Positions 16,378 to 24,987 of a stretch of DNA of 64,000 nucleotides are shown here, in pieces. The position numbers were made by a program, and so were the translations under genes. Location of the stretch: positions 1 to 64,000 of the forward strand of contig CAZCAC010000037.1 in NCBI GenBank assembly GCA_964496575.1, given 5' to 3'. The notes beneath the pieces are model-generated. The model did no database searches. It worked only from the letters and a program-made list of their open reading frames with translations, and had not been told where the DNA came from. Numbering within the stretch: the stretch's first letter is position 1; the number at the start of each line of letters is the position of its first letter. This stretch comes from CAZCAC01 sp964496575. GTDB taxonomy: Bacteria; Planctomycetota; UBA1135; GCA-002686595.

Positions 16378-18669
16378 TCAGAACCTCCCCCGGCTCCGCT
16401 CGAGGACGACCCCTTCGATGCGTCGCTCGAGCGCCCACGCCAGCGTGCCTTCCGCCGAACGGAGACCGGCCGCGGTCGCCGCGGCGTCAGGGGCGATCCA
16501 GACCCCGTCCTCTCCTTCTTCCTCCGCCTCCTCGAACTCGCAGTCGATCTCGGCGTAGGCGTACCCCTCGAGATCGAGCAGGGTCAGCACCCAGGTCTCC
16601 TCGCTGTCGATCGGCCACTCCTCCTCCCCGCTCGCCGGCCGCGACAGCTCGGCGGCGATCGGCCGGAAGCTCCAGTCCTCCTCGTCCTCCTCGTCGACGA
16701 TCGGTCCGCTCACCCCCGGCACCGGCGGCGGCGCACTGAAGACCTCCGCCCCCGGAACGTCGGCGAGGCTGCCCATCAGGAGCAGGATGTCGACGCGTGG
16801 CCCGAGCAGCCAGGCGAGCGAGGTCCCCGGATCGAAGACGGCGCGCGGCCCCTCGGGGCCCGCGGTCCAGATCCCGACCAGCCTCCCGCCGTGGGCCAGG
16901 CCGCCGCGGGCTCGCCACAGGATCTCCGGAGAGCCGAAGCAGGGCGTCCCGGGGGGAAGGTCCACGACGATGTGCTCGATCGACGCCGAGTCCGCGAGGA
17001 ACGGGACGGCACCGTCCGCTCCGCTCCAGTGTCCCCGGGCGAGGCGGCTCTGGTCGTCGGTCGGATCGGGGGTGAGGTTGCGCCAGGAGATGACGGTGGG
17101 CGTCTCGGTCACCGAGGCGAAACGCTGCGAGGCCCAGGAGGTCGGCGAGGCGGAGTCGATGCGCTCGGCGGGCAGGACGACGGTCAGCCCCGAGCCGCGC
17201 AGCGAGTCGAACTCCGGCTCGCGGGCGAAGCCGAGGAGCGCCGCGGCCTGCGCGGGCCGCACCCACAGCTCCTCCGCGCTGCCGCCCGCCCCGCCGATCG
17301 CCGGGTCGAACATCCACTCCAGCCGCTCGGGGGTCACCGTGTGGGCGAGCACGATCTCGGGCGGATCGAGGATCAGGTAGTGCTGCCGGCTGCCTCCCTC
17401 GGCGATCACCATGCCGACCTCGGAGCGAAAGACGCGGCCTTCGTCGGAGGCGGCCCGCAGGCCGACCGCATTCGAGCGCGCCAGCACGCTGAAGAGGAGC
17501 GCGGCGACGACGGGGATCCCGTAGCGGCGCACGCCGCTGACCGCGGTGGAGCCCAGCGAGAGGCCGATGGACATCACCAGGACGGCGGGAAAGAGGCCGG
17601 CCGCTCCGGAGAAGTCGCCGGGGTGGACGACCAGGAAGGCGCGCATCGACTCGGTCATCACCACCAGCGCCAGCCAGGCGGTGAGCACCGTAGCCCAGAA
17701 GCGCGGCGCCGAGCGACCCGCGTGGAGGGCGGGCTGCAGCACCAGCACGACGAGCAGCACGGCGATCACGTAGCCGATCCCCGCGAACCCCCCGTCGCCG
17801 ACGGGGATCATCAGGACCCCGAGCTTCTCCAGCCCGTTGAGCAGCGCGGTCCAGAACTGGCCGAAGTCGCCGAGCATGTGACACGTGCGCTCGAGGTCCC
17901 GCGGCCACAGGGGCAGCTCCTGGATGGCGCGAAGCACCAAGTCCAGGGCGGCGAAGAGCCCGAAAACGACGAGGGTGGTCACCGCGGTCCGGATCCGGAC
18001 GCGGCCGGGTCGGTAGCGCCGCGAGGAGTAGTACTCGATCACCGCCAGCCACACCGGCAGGAGGTAGCCGAGCTCCGAGGCCAGGGTCGTGGTGAAGGTC
18101 AGGATCGCGGCGAGGGCGACGTAGAGGTAGCTGCGCTCCTGCCGTCCGCGCAGGAAGGCGGTGCCCGCCGCGGCGGCGAGGAGACCGCCGAGCAGGTCGC
18201 CGCGCGCCGCGGGAGCAGCGACCGCCGACACGGACAGCGGGTGCAGGGCGAGGATCATCCACGCGGCGAAGCGCGCGGCGTCCGCCTGCTCGGCGCCGGT
18301 CCAGGGCACGACCAGGCGGCGGACGAAGTGGCCGAGGAACCAGGCGCAGGTGAGCAGCAGGATCAGGTTCTCCAGGCGCAGGCCGAAGAGCGCGAAGGGC
18401 GTCCACACCCCGGCCCGCGTCCAGAGCCAGCTGGTGGTGCCCAGCGACAGCGCGGCCAGCGGCCGCCCGGCGGTTCCCTCTCGATCGTAGAAGAGGTCCG
18501 CGCCGCCGTCCGCCTCGCCGCCGAGCTCGGCGTGGACGGAGCGGGACGCTTCCACCAGCACCGGGTAGTCCTCCCCCACCGGCCCCGCGGTCAGGAGCGG
18601 GACGTAGACGACGACGAGGAGGAGCGCCATCAGGGTCCACCAGGCCCAGAGCCGGTTCACGCTGGTCAT
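16378..18669 (-). CDS. polytopic membrane protein with large C-terminal domain
   Basis: About 763 residues. The N-terminal 400 contain roughly ten membrane helices. An early extracytoplasmic loop has GPVGEDYPVL near residue 30, a layout reminiscent of GT-C glycosyltransferases or O-antigen-type membrane proteins that keep an acidic residue in the first loop. A soluble C-terminal region of about 330 residues includes highly acidic stretches near 665-735. The start is taken at the second Met (18669), just before the first helix; a Met at 18699 is possible. It is divergent from a second GT-C-like gene. No specific function is recognised. Confidence 0.65.
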   Translation of the reverse strand: MTSVNRLWAWWTLMALLLVVVYVPLLTAGPVGEDYPVLVEASRSVHAELGGEADGGADLFYDREGTAGRPLAALSLGTTSWLWTRAGVWTPFALFGLRLENLILLLTCAWFLGHFVRRLVVPWTGAEQADAARFAAWMILALHPLSVSAVAAPAARGDLLGGLLAAAAGTAFLRGRQERSYLYVALAAILTFTTTLASELGYLLPVWLAVIEYYSSRRYRPGRVRIRTAVTTLVVFGLFAALDLVLRAIQELPLWPRDLERTCHMLGDFGQFWTALLNGLEKLGVLMIPVGDGGFAGIGYVIAVLLVVLVLQPALHAGRSAPRFWATVLTAWLALVVMTESMRAFLVVHPGDFSGAAGLFPAVLVMSIGLSLGSTAVSGVRRYGIPVVAALLFSVLARSNAVGLRAASDEGRVFRSEVGMVIAEGGSRQHYLILDPPEIVLAHTVTPERLEWMFDPAIGGAGGSAEELWVRPAQAAALLGFAREPEFDSLRGSGLTVVLPAERIDSASPTSWASQRFASVTETPTVISWRNLTPDPTDDQSRLARGHWSGADGAVPFLADSASIEHIVVDLPPGTPCFGSPEILWRARGGLAHGGRLVGIWTAGPEGPRAVFDPGTSLAWLLGPRVDILLLMGSLADVPGAEVFSAPPPVPGVSGPIVDEEDEEDWSFRPIAAELSRPASGEEEWPIDSEETWVLTLLDLEGYAYAEIDCEFEEAEEEGEDGVWIAPDAAATAAGLRSAEGTLAWALERRIEGVVLERSRGRF

Positions 18670-18781
18670 CCCTCGCAAGGTAGTGCGGCGCGAGGGCAAA
18701 AGCCAAGGTCTGTGGGGACCGGTCGGGAGGATCGCCGGCCGGTGGCTTTATCGAGGGCGCTGTCGTAGGCTCGCTCGCCTC

Positions 18782-20347
18782 GTGAAGAACCCGCGCCTCT
18801 CCCGCTTCACCGCGCTGCTCCCCGCCGCGCTGCTCTTCGTCTTCCTCGCCTGGAAGCTCGAGTTCCTCTGCGACGACGCGTTCATCTCCTTTCGCTACGG
18901 CAAGAACCTCGCGGAGGGGAACGGGCTGGTCTACAACCCCACCCTCGACGCGCCGGTCGAGGGGTACTCGAACTTCCTCTGGGTGGTCTGGCTCTCCCTC
19001 CTCGAGCGGCTCGGCTGGGACGTCCCCCTCCTGGCCCGCCTCTCCTCGGCACTCTGTGCGCTGGTGCTGGTGCTCTGGGTGCCGATCCACGCGCGGCGGC
19101 GCCTCGCCCTCGTACCCCTGACCTTCACGGCCACGGCGCTCTTCGCCGCGTCCCTCCCGCCGGTCGCGGTGTGGGCCACCGGCGGCCTCGCCACGGCCCC
19201 CACGGCGCTCGCCGTCTTCGGGGTGTACACCCTCCTGCTCGGGAACCCCGAGCGGCCGCACGGGATCGGCGCCGGGGTCTTCGCCGCGCTGGCCGGGCTG
19301 GTGCGCGCGGACGGCGCGGTGTGGGTGCTGATGATCCTGTTCGCCGCGTCGCTCCTCTGGGTGGCCGGCGGGCGGCCGCGAGCGCTGAAGCGCGCGATCC
19401 TCCAGGCGGCGACGATCGCGTTCCTCTGCGTCGGCGCGCACGTCGCCTGGCGCTACGGCTACTACGGCGACTTCCTGCCGAACACGGCCAAGGTCAAGGG
19501 CACCTTCTCGGTGCACCGACTGGAGAGGGGTCTCGACTACGTCCTCGCGTATCTCTTGACCGTGCCGACGATCGCGCTGACGCTGCTCCTGTCCTTGCGG
19601 CCCTGGCGCGGCGGCCTCGCCTCGGTGTGGCTCACCTGCGCGGTGGTGATCGCCGGTACGCTCGGCTACGGCGTCTGGGTCGGCGGCGACTTCATGCCGA
19701 TGGGACGCTTCCTCTTCCCCGCGGTGCCCTTCGTGCCGCTCCTCTTCGCCGCGGCGATGGGACTCTTCGCGCGCCAGCCGAGGCGCGTCTCCCTGGTGAT
19801 GCTCGGCGTGAGCCTGTTCTGCGTCGTCGCGAACGTCCTCGCCTGCTTCGACCTGAACCCGATCCCCGAGTCGGTGCGCCGGCGATTCCACTTCCGCCAG
19901 GATCGTGCCTGGGAGAGCGAGCTCTCGATGCGCGCGGCGATGTACGAGCGGGCGATGGAATGGAGTCTCCTCGGGCGCGCGATGGCGACGGTGGTGAAGC
20001 CGGGCGAGTCGATCACCACCGGCCCGATGGGCGCGATCGGGTACTACACTCCACTCACCGTGTACGACACCTACGGGCTGGTCTCGCCCTCGGTGATCGA
20101 GGCCGCGGAGCCGCTGGAGAGCTCGTCGCCGGGTCACGACGTGCGGGTCGACGACGGGTTCTTCCTCGACCGCGAACCGACCTACACGATGGGCAAGCTC
20201 CTGGCCGTGGACGAGGAGATACCCGAGGGGTGGAAGTTTCACCCTTTCTACCCGCTGGTGACGTTCGAGCGCCATCCGCTGCCGGAGGGACAGGGTCTTC
20301 CGGAGGGGATGGACCTGCTGTTGCCGCGATTCCACCGGTGGAAGTGA
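18782..20347 (+). CDS. GT-C-fold membrane glycosyltransferase-like protein (AftB-like)
   Basis: A 521-residue polytopic protein. After the first helix comes CDDAFISFRYGKNLAEG followed by EGYSNFLWV. This Asp-Asp loop is characteristic of a GT-C group that includes the mycobacterial arabinofuranosyltransferase AftB and uses polyprenyl-phosphate sugars. About ten helices precede a soluble C-terminal part of about 150 residues. The GTG at 18782 directly precedes the hydrophobic segment; an ATG at 18683 would overlap the divergent gene's upstream region. The role is probably transfer of a sugar to an envelope glycan or protein; donor and acceptor are unknown. Confidence 0.65.
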   Translation: MKNPRLSRFTALLPAALLFVFLAWKLEFLCDDAFISFRYGKNLAEGNGLVYNPTLDAPVEGYSNFLWVVWLSLLERLGWDVPLLARLSSALCALVLVLWVPIHARRRLALVPLTFTATALFAASLPPVAVWATGGLATAPTALAVFGVYTLLLGNPERPHGIGAGVFAALAGLVRADGAVWVLMILFAASLLWVAGGRPRALKRAILQAATIAFLCVGAHVAWRYGYYGDFLPNTAKVKGTFSVHRLERGLDYVLAYLLTVPTIALTLLLSLRPWRGGLASVWLTCAVVIAGTLGYGVWVGGDFMPMGRFLFPAVPFVPLLFAAAMGLFARQPRRVSLVMLGVSLFCVVANVLACFDLNPIPESVRRRFHFRQDRAWESELSMRAAMYERAMEWSLLGRAMATVVKPGESITTGPMGAIGYYTPLTVYDTYGLVSPSVIEAAEPLESSSPGHDVRVDDGFFLDREPTYTMGKLLAVDEEIPEGWKFHPFYPLVTFERHPLPEGQGLPEGMDLLLPRFHRWK

Positions 20348-20362
20348 CCCGCAGTCCGGGGG

Positions 20363-20391
20363 TTGGCGACTTCCTTCGAGACGCTTACCCT
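20363..20391 (+). promoter_or_regulatory. candidate promoter of the beta-helix gene
   Basis: TTGGCG (20363-20368) and TACCCT (20386-20391) are 17 bp apart. The decamer CTTACCCTGG covering the -10 is repeated upstream of the GNAT gene at 32344, also with a -35-like box 17 bp away. Transcription would begin roughly 35 bases before the ATG at 20434. Confidence 0.35.
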
Positions 20392-20433
20392 GGATGAAGC
20401 TCTCGCGGTCGAATGACTCCGATAGGAGAAACC

Positions 20434-22956
20434 ATGAGCCGTCGCGCCCTCTGCCTCGCCTTCGCTCTCCAGCTCCTGGTCATGACGCCGGTGCTCCACG
20501 CAGAGTACTGGACGGTTTCCCAGGATCTCTCCGCCGACTTCCAGCAGCTCTCCGACGCGGTCGCATGGGCCGCCGAAGGGGATACGATCTACGTCCACGA
20601 CGGGACTCACGACGCGGTGGAGATCGTCGGCAAGAGCCTGTACGTGGCCTCGCATCACGACAGTAGTGCCGTGGTCGAGGGGATCTTGATCCTCGACCTG
20701 CAAGCAGAGCAGTGCGTGTCGCTGAGTGGTCTCGAGGTGACTCAGCGTCCCACGGTCGGAGACGCCGCGCTGCGCATCGTCGACTGCGCGGGGAGCGTTC
20801 GCCTGCAGGACTGCCTGGTCCACGCGGTGTACATGTACAGTTGGTATCAGTCAGGAATCGCGGTCTCCATCGAGAGTTCCTCGAACGTCGCGGCGAACGG
20901 TTGTGAGTTCCTGGGATCCGCGTACCACCACGACGAACCCCGCGCCGCCTTCATCGCCGACGCCTCGAGCATCAGCCTGAGCGACTGCTTCGTCGAGGGA
21001 GGCATGGGCTGGGGATACGAGGACGGATGGCCGGGGATGGACCTCGGCGATTGTCTGCTCTTCCTGACGGCGACTGTCGTGCGAGGTGGATCGGGGTGGT
21101 GGGGCTTGAGTTGCGATCAGCCCGGCGATGGAGGGGTCGGATTGATCGCGACCGGCCTGACCACGGTCTTCCTGCTGGACAGTGCGCCTGAAGGAGGTTA
21201 CCCCGGATTCACGTGGGACATCTTCTGCGAAGATGGTCTATCGGGGGAACCCGGTCCAGCCGTGGACCTCGGACCCGACGTGGACCTCCAGAGAGTGCCC
21301 GGAGTGGCGCGAGGCTGGACGGTCGACAACGTGGTCGAGAAAGAGGCGAGACTCGAGATTCGCTACCGGGGTGAGCCCGGTGATCGGGTCTACGCGATGC
21401 GGTCGATCGGCGGGGCGTTCGAGGTCCACCCCGACCTGGGCGGCGTGCTGCTCGTCGCTCGTCCCCACACCCAGTCCCCCTGCCTGGGAACCGCGGTGGA
21501 CGGCGAGCTCGTCGTCGAGGTACCGATCTCGGAGCTCGATCTGCCCGGTCACGAGGACTCCTTCCTCCTCCAGGCGTTCGCGATCACCTCCGAAGGCCGC
21601 TTCCGCTGGGCGGGACCGGCCTCGCTCGCGGTCATCGGCACCGAGGTCTTCGATCCCTACCGGAGCCCCGTGCACGTCGACGGCGATGCTCCACCCGGAG
21701 GTGACGGCACGAGCTGGAGCCGTGCTTTCGACGACCTGCAAGCCGCGATCGAGTGGACACAGTGGACCTACGAGAACGTCCTGCCCGAGGTCCGCGAGAT
21801 CTGGATCGCCGAGGGAGAGTACGTCGCTCCACTCGCCGGCGCGGAGGGCGAGGACGGCTTCGAGATCGTCTTCCCGACCAGCCTCTACGGCGGGTTCGCC
21901 GGCGTAGAGACGAGCGTGGAGGAGCGCGACATCGAAGCTCATCCGACGATCCTCACCGGCGACCAGCTGGGCGACGACGGTCCGGACTTCCAGAACTACG
22001 ACGACAACGCGAGGATCGTGCTGAGGATCGACGCCGACGACGAGGATATCGTCCTCGATGGGCTGGTGATCCGCGGTGGCAACGGACAAGCAGGCGGGAA
22101 GGCCAGCGGAATCCGCGGTGAAGAGGTGGGGCGGTTGGTCATTCGTAACTGCGAGCTCGTGGCCAATCGCGGCTATCTCGGCGGTGCTGCCAACTTCACC
22201 AAACCGATATCCACCTTCTTGTTCGATGAAGTGGATGTAGTCGACACGGTTTTCCGCGGTAATCGCAGTTTTTCCGCAGGAGGTGGGATTCTCTCGGACT
22301 TGTGGAAGATATCCCTGATCAACTGTCGGTTCGTCGACAACCAGTCGAGTCACGGGAAGGGTGGAGGCGCCTACGTGAGGGGCGAGAAGGACGGCCCACC
22401 CATGGTGATAGGCTGCGAGTTCTCGAGGAACGTGGCCAAGCAAGGAGGCGGGCTCTACTTGCGCAGTCACGGTCCGCTTCCCGTCGTCTCGGGTTGCACC
22501 TTCCGCGACAACGAGGCCAGCAACGGAGCGGGTGGACTCCAGGTGGGAAACGACACGGCCTTCCTCCGGAACTCGATTCTCTGGAACAACTCCACCGCCG
22601 GTGTGGTCACCGAGGCCTCGCAGGTCGAGGTCAATACCGGCGACACCCTCGCTCCGCACTATTGCTGCATCGACGGCTGGACCGGCACGTGGGGTGGCGA
22701 GGGCAACCACGGCCTCGATCCACTGTTCCTGAACGGCGGCCACCTCGGTCCCGGCTCCCCCTGCGTGGATGCCGCCGACAACACCGCCGTTCCGGCCGAC
22801 ACCTCCGACCTCGACGGCGATGGCGACACGCTCGAGCCGCTCCCCTTCGACCTCGACGGCAACCCACGCTTCGTGGATGACTCGGCCGTCCCCGACACGG
22901 GGATCGGGAGACCTCCGATCGTCGACATGGGGGCCTTCGAGCGGCAAGGGCCCTGA
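20434..22956 (+). CDS. secreted parallel beta-helix protein
   Basis: An 840-residue exported protein (signal peptide about 1-23, ending LHAEYW). Two beta-helix regions are visible: residues about 25-240, with short SLSDCFVEGG-like rungs, and about 450-790, with IRGGNGQAGG, LINCRFVDN, VIGCEFSRN and VSGCTFRDNEA rungs typical of right-handed polymorphic-membrane-protein-like repeats. They are separated by a fibronectin-like stretch. The C-terminus ends in the D-x-G-G-x-P-P-I-V-D-M-G-A-F-E-style motif common to secreted beta-helix proteins of this group. A strong Shine-Dalgarno, AGGAG five bases before the ATG, fixes the start and rules out the Met seven codons upstream. Polysaccharide binding, lyase or adhesion roles are possible; no catalytic residues are assigned. 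Confidence 0.8.
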   Translation: MSRRALCLAFALQLLVMTPVLHAEYWTVSQDLSADFQQLSDAVAWAAEGDTIYVHDGTHDAVEIVGKSLYVASHHDSSAVVEGILILDLQAEQCVSLSGLEVTQRPTVGDAALRIVDCAGSVRLQDCLVHAVYMYSWYQSGIAVSIESSSNVAANGCEFLGSAYHHDEPRAAFIADASSISLSDCFVEGGMGWGYEDGWPGMDLGDCLLFLTATVVRGGSGWWGLSCDQPGDGGVGLIATGLTTVFLLDSAPEGGYPGFTWDIFCEDGLSGEPGPAVDLGPDVDLQRVPGVARGWTVDNVVEKEARLEIRYRGEPGDRVYAMRSIGGAFEVHPDLGGVLLVARPHTQSPCLGTAVDGELVVEVPISELDLPGHEDSFLLQAFAITSEGRFRWAGPASLAVIGTEVFDPYRSPVHVDGDAPPGGDGTSWSRAFDDLQAAIEWTQWTYENVLPEVREIWIAEGEYVAPLAGAEGEDGFEIVFPTSLYGGFAGVETSVEERDIEAHPTILTGDQLGDDGPDFQNYDDNARIVLRIDADDEDIVLDGLVIRGGNGQAGGKASGIRGEEVGRLVIRNCELVANRGYLGGAANFTKPISTFLFDEVDVVDTVFRGNRSFSAGGGILSDLWKISLINCRFVDNQSSHGKGGGAYVRGEKDGPPMVIGCEFSRNVAKQGGGLYLRSHGPLPVVSGCTFRDNEASNGAGGLQVGNDTAFLRNSILWNNSTAGVVTEASQVEVNTGDTLAPHYCCIDGWTGTWGGEGNHGLDPLFLNGGHLGPGSPCVDAADNTAVPADTSDLDGDGDTLEPLPFDLDGNPRFVDDSAVPDTGIGRPPIVDMGAFERQGP

Positions 22957-23078
22957 ACGCGGTTCCGCACCGCCGCCAGGTGCGATCCCCATTGGATTGC
23001 CAGGAATTCGCTTCACGTTGCGGGTCCCGGGGTCGTAAGAAACGGGAGCGGGGACCCCTGGCGGGCCCCGGAGCGACG

Positions 23079-23489
23079 ATGTCCACTCGACGACCCCACT
23101 TCACTCGCTGGCTGATCTCCCACGCGCTGGCCGCGCTGCTGCTCCTCTCGGGGATGCCCCGGCTGGAGTGCTGTTGCGTCGGCGACGCGAGCGAGGGCTC
23201 CGGCTCGTGCTGCGGCTCCGGGTCGGTCGAGCGGCGGAGTCCCCTCCCGGGAGGGTGCGGCTGCGATCCCGCGGGTGACTGCGACTGCGAGCACGACCTC
23301 GGCGGACCGCCGGTCCTGCCCGCGGAGAACGCCGGGATCGAGTGGGACTTCCAGGTGACGGGGCCGGCGACCCTGTCCCCCGCGCCGGCGCTTCCCCCGG
23401 CAGCCCGGCCAACGCGCGTCGCCACGCGCGAGAGAACGCGAGCGAGTCCCCCACCACTCTTCGTGGTGAACTGCGCCTTCCGCTGTTGA
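23079..23489 (+). CDS. small exported cysteine-rich protein at the head of the metal-efflux operon
   Basis: A 136-residue protein with an N-terminal hydrophobic segment (about 11-26) followed by eleven cysteines, clustered as ECCC, SCC, GCGC, DCDC and two near the C-terminus (NCAFRC). The C-terminal half is Pro/Arg-rich. It belongs to no family I can name but sits about 140 bp upstream of a cusCBA-type operon on the same strand. A periplasmic metal-binding or metal-sensing role is inferred from the cysteines and position. The ATG at 23079 is chosen because the hydrophobic segment follows directly. Confidence 0.55.
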   Translation: MSTRRPHFTRWLISHALAALLLLSGMPRLECCCVGDASEGSGSCCGSGSVERRSPLPGGCGCDPAGDCDCEHDLGGPPVLPAENAGIEWDFQVTGPATLSPAPALPPAARPTRVATRERTRASPPPLFVVNCAFRC

Positions 23490-23627
23490 TCGCGGGAGGT
23501 GTCACGGCTCCCCCCTCCTCGAGAGGACGGGAGCCGGGAGTCGTCTTCGAGTGACTCGACCCCTGCGTCGGTTCCTCCACTCGTTCGCACCACCTCTCTC
23601 GGTGGGCCACCCTTTCACGTCGTCGCC

Positions 23628-24974
23628 ATGGCTTCCGCCCGCGTTCTATACATCTTATCCTGCTCGTTCATACCGGTACTCTCCGCCTGCGCCGCCGATC
23701 CACCGCTCTTCGAGAAGCGCGTGGACGAGTGGGACACCTTCGAGGAGGAGCTCCAGGAGGCGCGGGAGAATGCGGCGCCCGAGCTGACCGAGCTCGTGGC
23801 CCTCCTCCACCACGCCCGGACGCACAACCCCGAGCTCGAGGCGGCGTTCCAGCGCTGGCGGCAGGCGCTCGAGCGGGTGCCGCAAGCGACCACGCTGCCC
23901 GAACCGCGCCTCGGCCTCGCCGCGTACCTCGCCGAGGTGGAGACGCGCGTGGGGCCGATGCAGGGGCGGGTCGGCCTGACGCAGGCCTTTCCCTGGTTCG
24001 GCGAGCTCGACGCCGCGGGTGAGGCCGCCTTCCAGGCCTCCGAGGCGGCGCGCGAGGAGCTCGAGGCGCGCCGCCTCGAGGTCGACGAGAAGGTGCGCCA
24101 GACCTGGTTCGAGGTCGCGTGGCTCGAGCGGGCGATCGCGATCACCCTCGGCCACCAGGAGCTCCTCCTGCACTGGGAGAGCGTGGCCCGGGCCAAGCTC
24201 GAGACCGGCATCGGCGGCCACGCCGACGTCGTGCGCACGCAGGTCGAGCTGGGCAAGCTGGAGGATCGCCGGCGCGGCCTCGAGGACCTGCGACGCCCGC
24301 TGCGCGCGCGCCTCAACGCGGCACTGGGTCGCCCGGCCGACGCGGCCCTGCCCACGCCCGACTTCCCCCTCCCCGAGCCTCGCCCCATCGACGAGGTGCG
24401 CCTGGCTCGAGACCTCCCGGTGACGAGCCCCCTGCTGCGCGCCCTCGAGTATCGCATCGAGTCCGCGTCGCAAGGCGTGGTGCTGGCGGGCAAGGCCCAC
24501 TACCCCGACTTTCAGGTCGGCGCCGACTACACGTTGATCGGCTCGTCGCGCTCCCCGGGCGTGTCCGGCTCGGGAGACGACGCCTTCGCGGTGACGCTGG
24601 GCCTCAGCCTGCCCTTCTGGAGCGCCTCCTACGACGCGGGCGAGCGCGAGGCGGAAGCCGGCCTGCGCGCGGCGCGTCGCGAGCACCAGAGTACCTGGAA
24701 CCAGCTCGCCTCCGAGCTGGAGATGAGCCTCTACCGCTTCCGCGACGCCGACCGCCGCCTGCGCCTGTTCCGCGAGAGCTTGATTCCCAAGGGCGAGGAG
24801 TCAGTGCAGGCGACCGACAGCGCCTACCAGACCGGGCGAGGCGGCTTCCTCGACCTGATCGACGCGCAGCGCGGCCTGCTCGAGTTCCAGCTACAGGCGG
24901 CCCGCGCCGAGGCCGACCGCGCCCAGGCGCTCGCGGAGCTCGAACGACTCACCGGTACCCCGCTCAACTCCTGA
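23628..24974 (+). CDS. CusC/TolC-type outer-membrane efflux lipoprotein
   Basis: A 448-residue outer-membrane factor with two repeated helical-hairpin halves, each with the long Glu/Arg/Ala-rich heptad pattern of the TolC tunnel; AAYLAEVETRVGPMQG and FPWFGELD lie between strand and helix regions. Residues 1-19 form a lipoprotein signal ending LSAC, so the mature N-terminus is probably acylated. It provides the outer-membrane exit duct for the CusBA pump encoded immediately downstream (14-bp gap). The ATG at 23628 is the only start that gives a signal peptide. Confidence 0.85.
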   Translation: MASARVLYILSCSFIPVLSACAADPPLFEKRVDEWDTFEEELQEARENAAPELTELVALLHHARTHNPELEAAFQRWRQALERVPQATTLPEPRLGLAAYLAEVETRVGPMQGRVGLTQAFPWFGELDAAGEAAFQASEAAREELEARRLEVDEKVRQTWFEVAWLERAIAITLGHQELLLHWESVARAKLETGIGGHADVVRTQVELGKLEDRRRGLEDLRRPLRARLNAALGRPADAALPTPDFPLPEPRPIDEVRLARDLPVTSPLLRALEYRIESASQGVVLAGKAHYPDFQVGADYTLIGSSRSPGVSGSGDDAFAVTLGLSLPFWSASYDAGEREAEAGLRAARREHQSTWNQLASELEMSLYRFRDADRRLRLFRESLIPKGEESVQATDSAYQTGRGGFLDLIDAQRGLLEFQLQAARAEADRAQALAELERLTGTPLNS

Positions 24975-24987
24975 TCCGGCAACAGCC

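Noticed and set aside
23079..23489. Metallothionein
   Set aside because: Cysteines are many, but a membrane-type N-terminus, the long Pro/Arg-rich C-terminus and the lack of regular C-x-C spacing argue against it.
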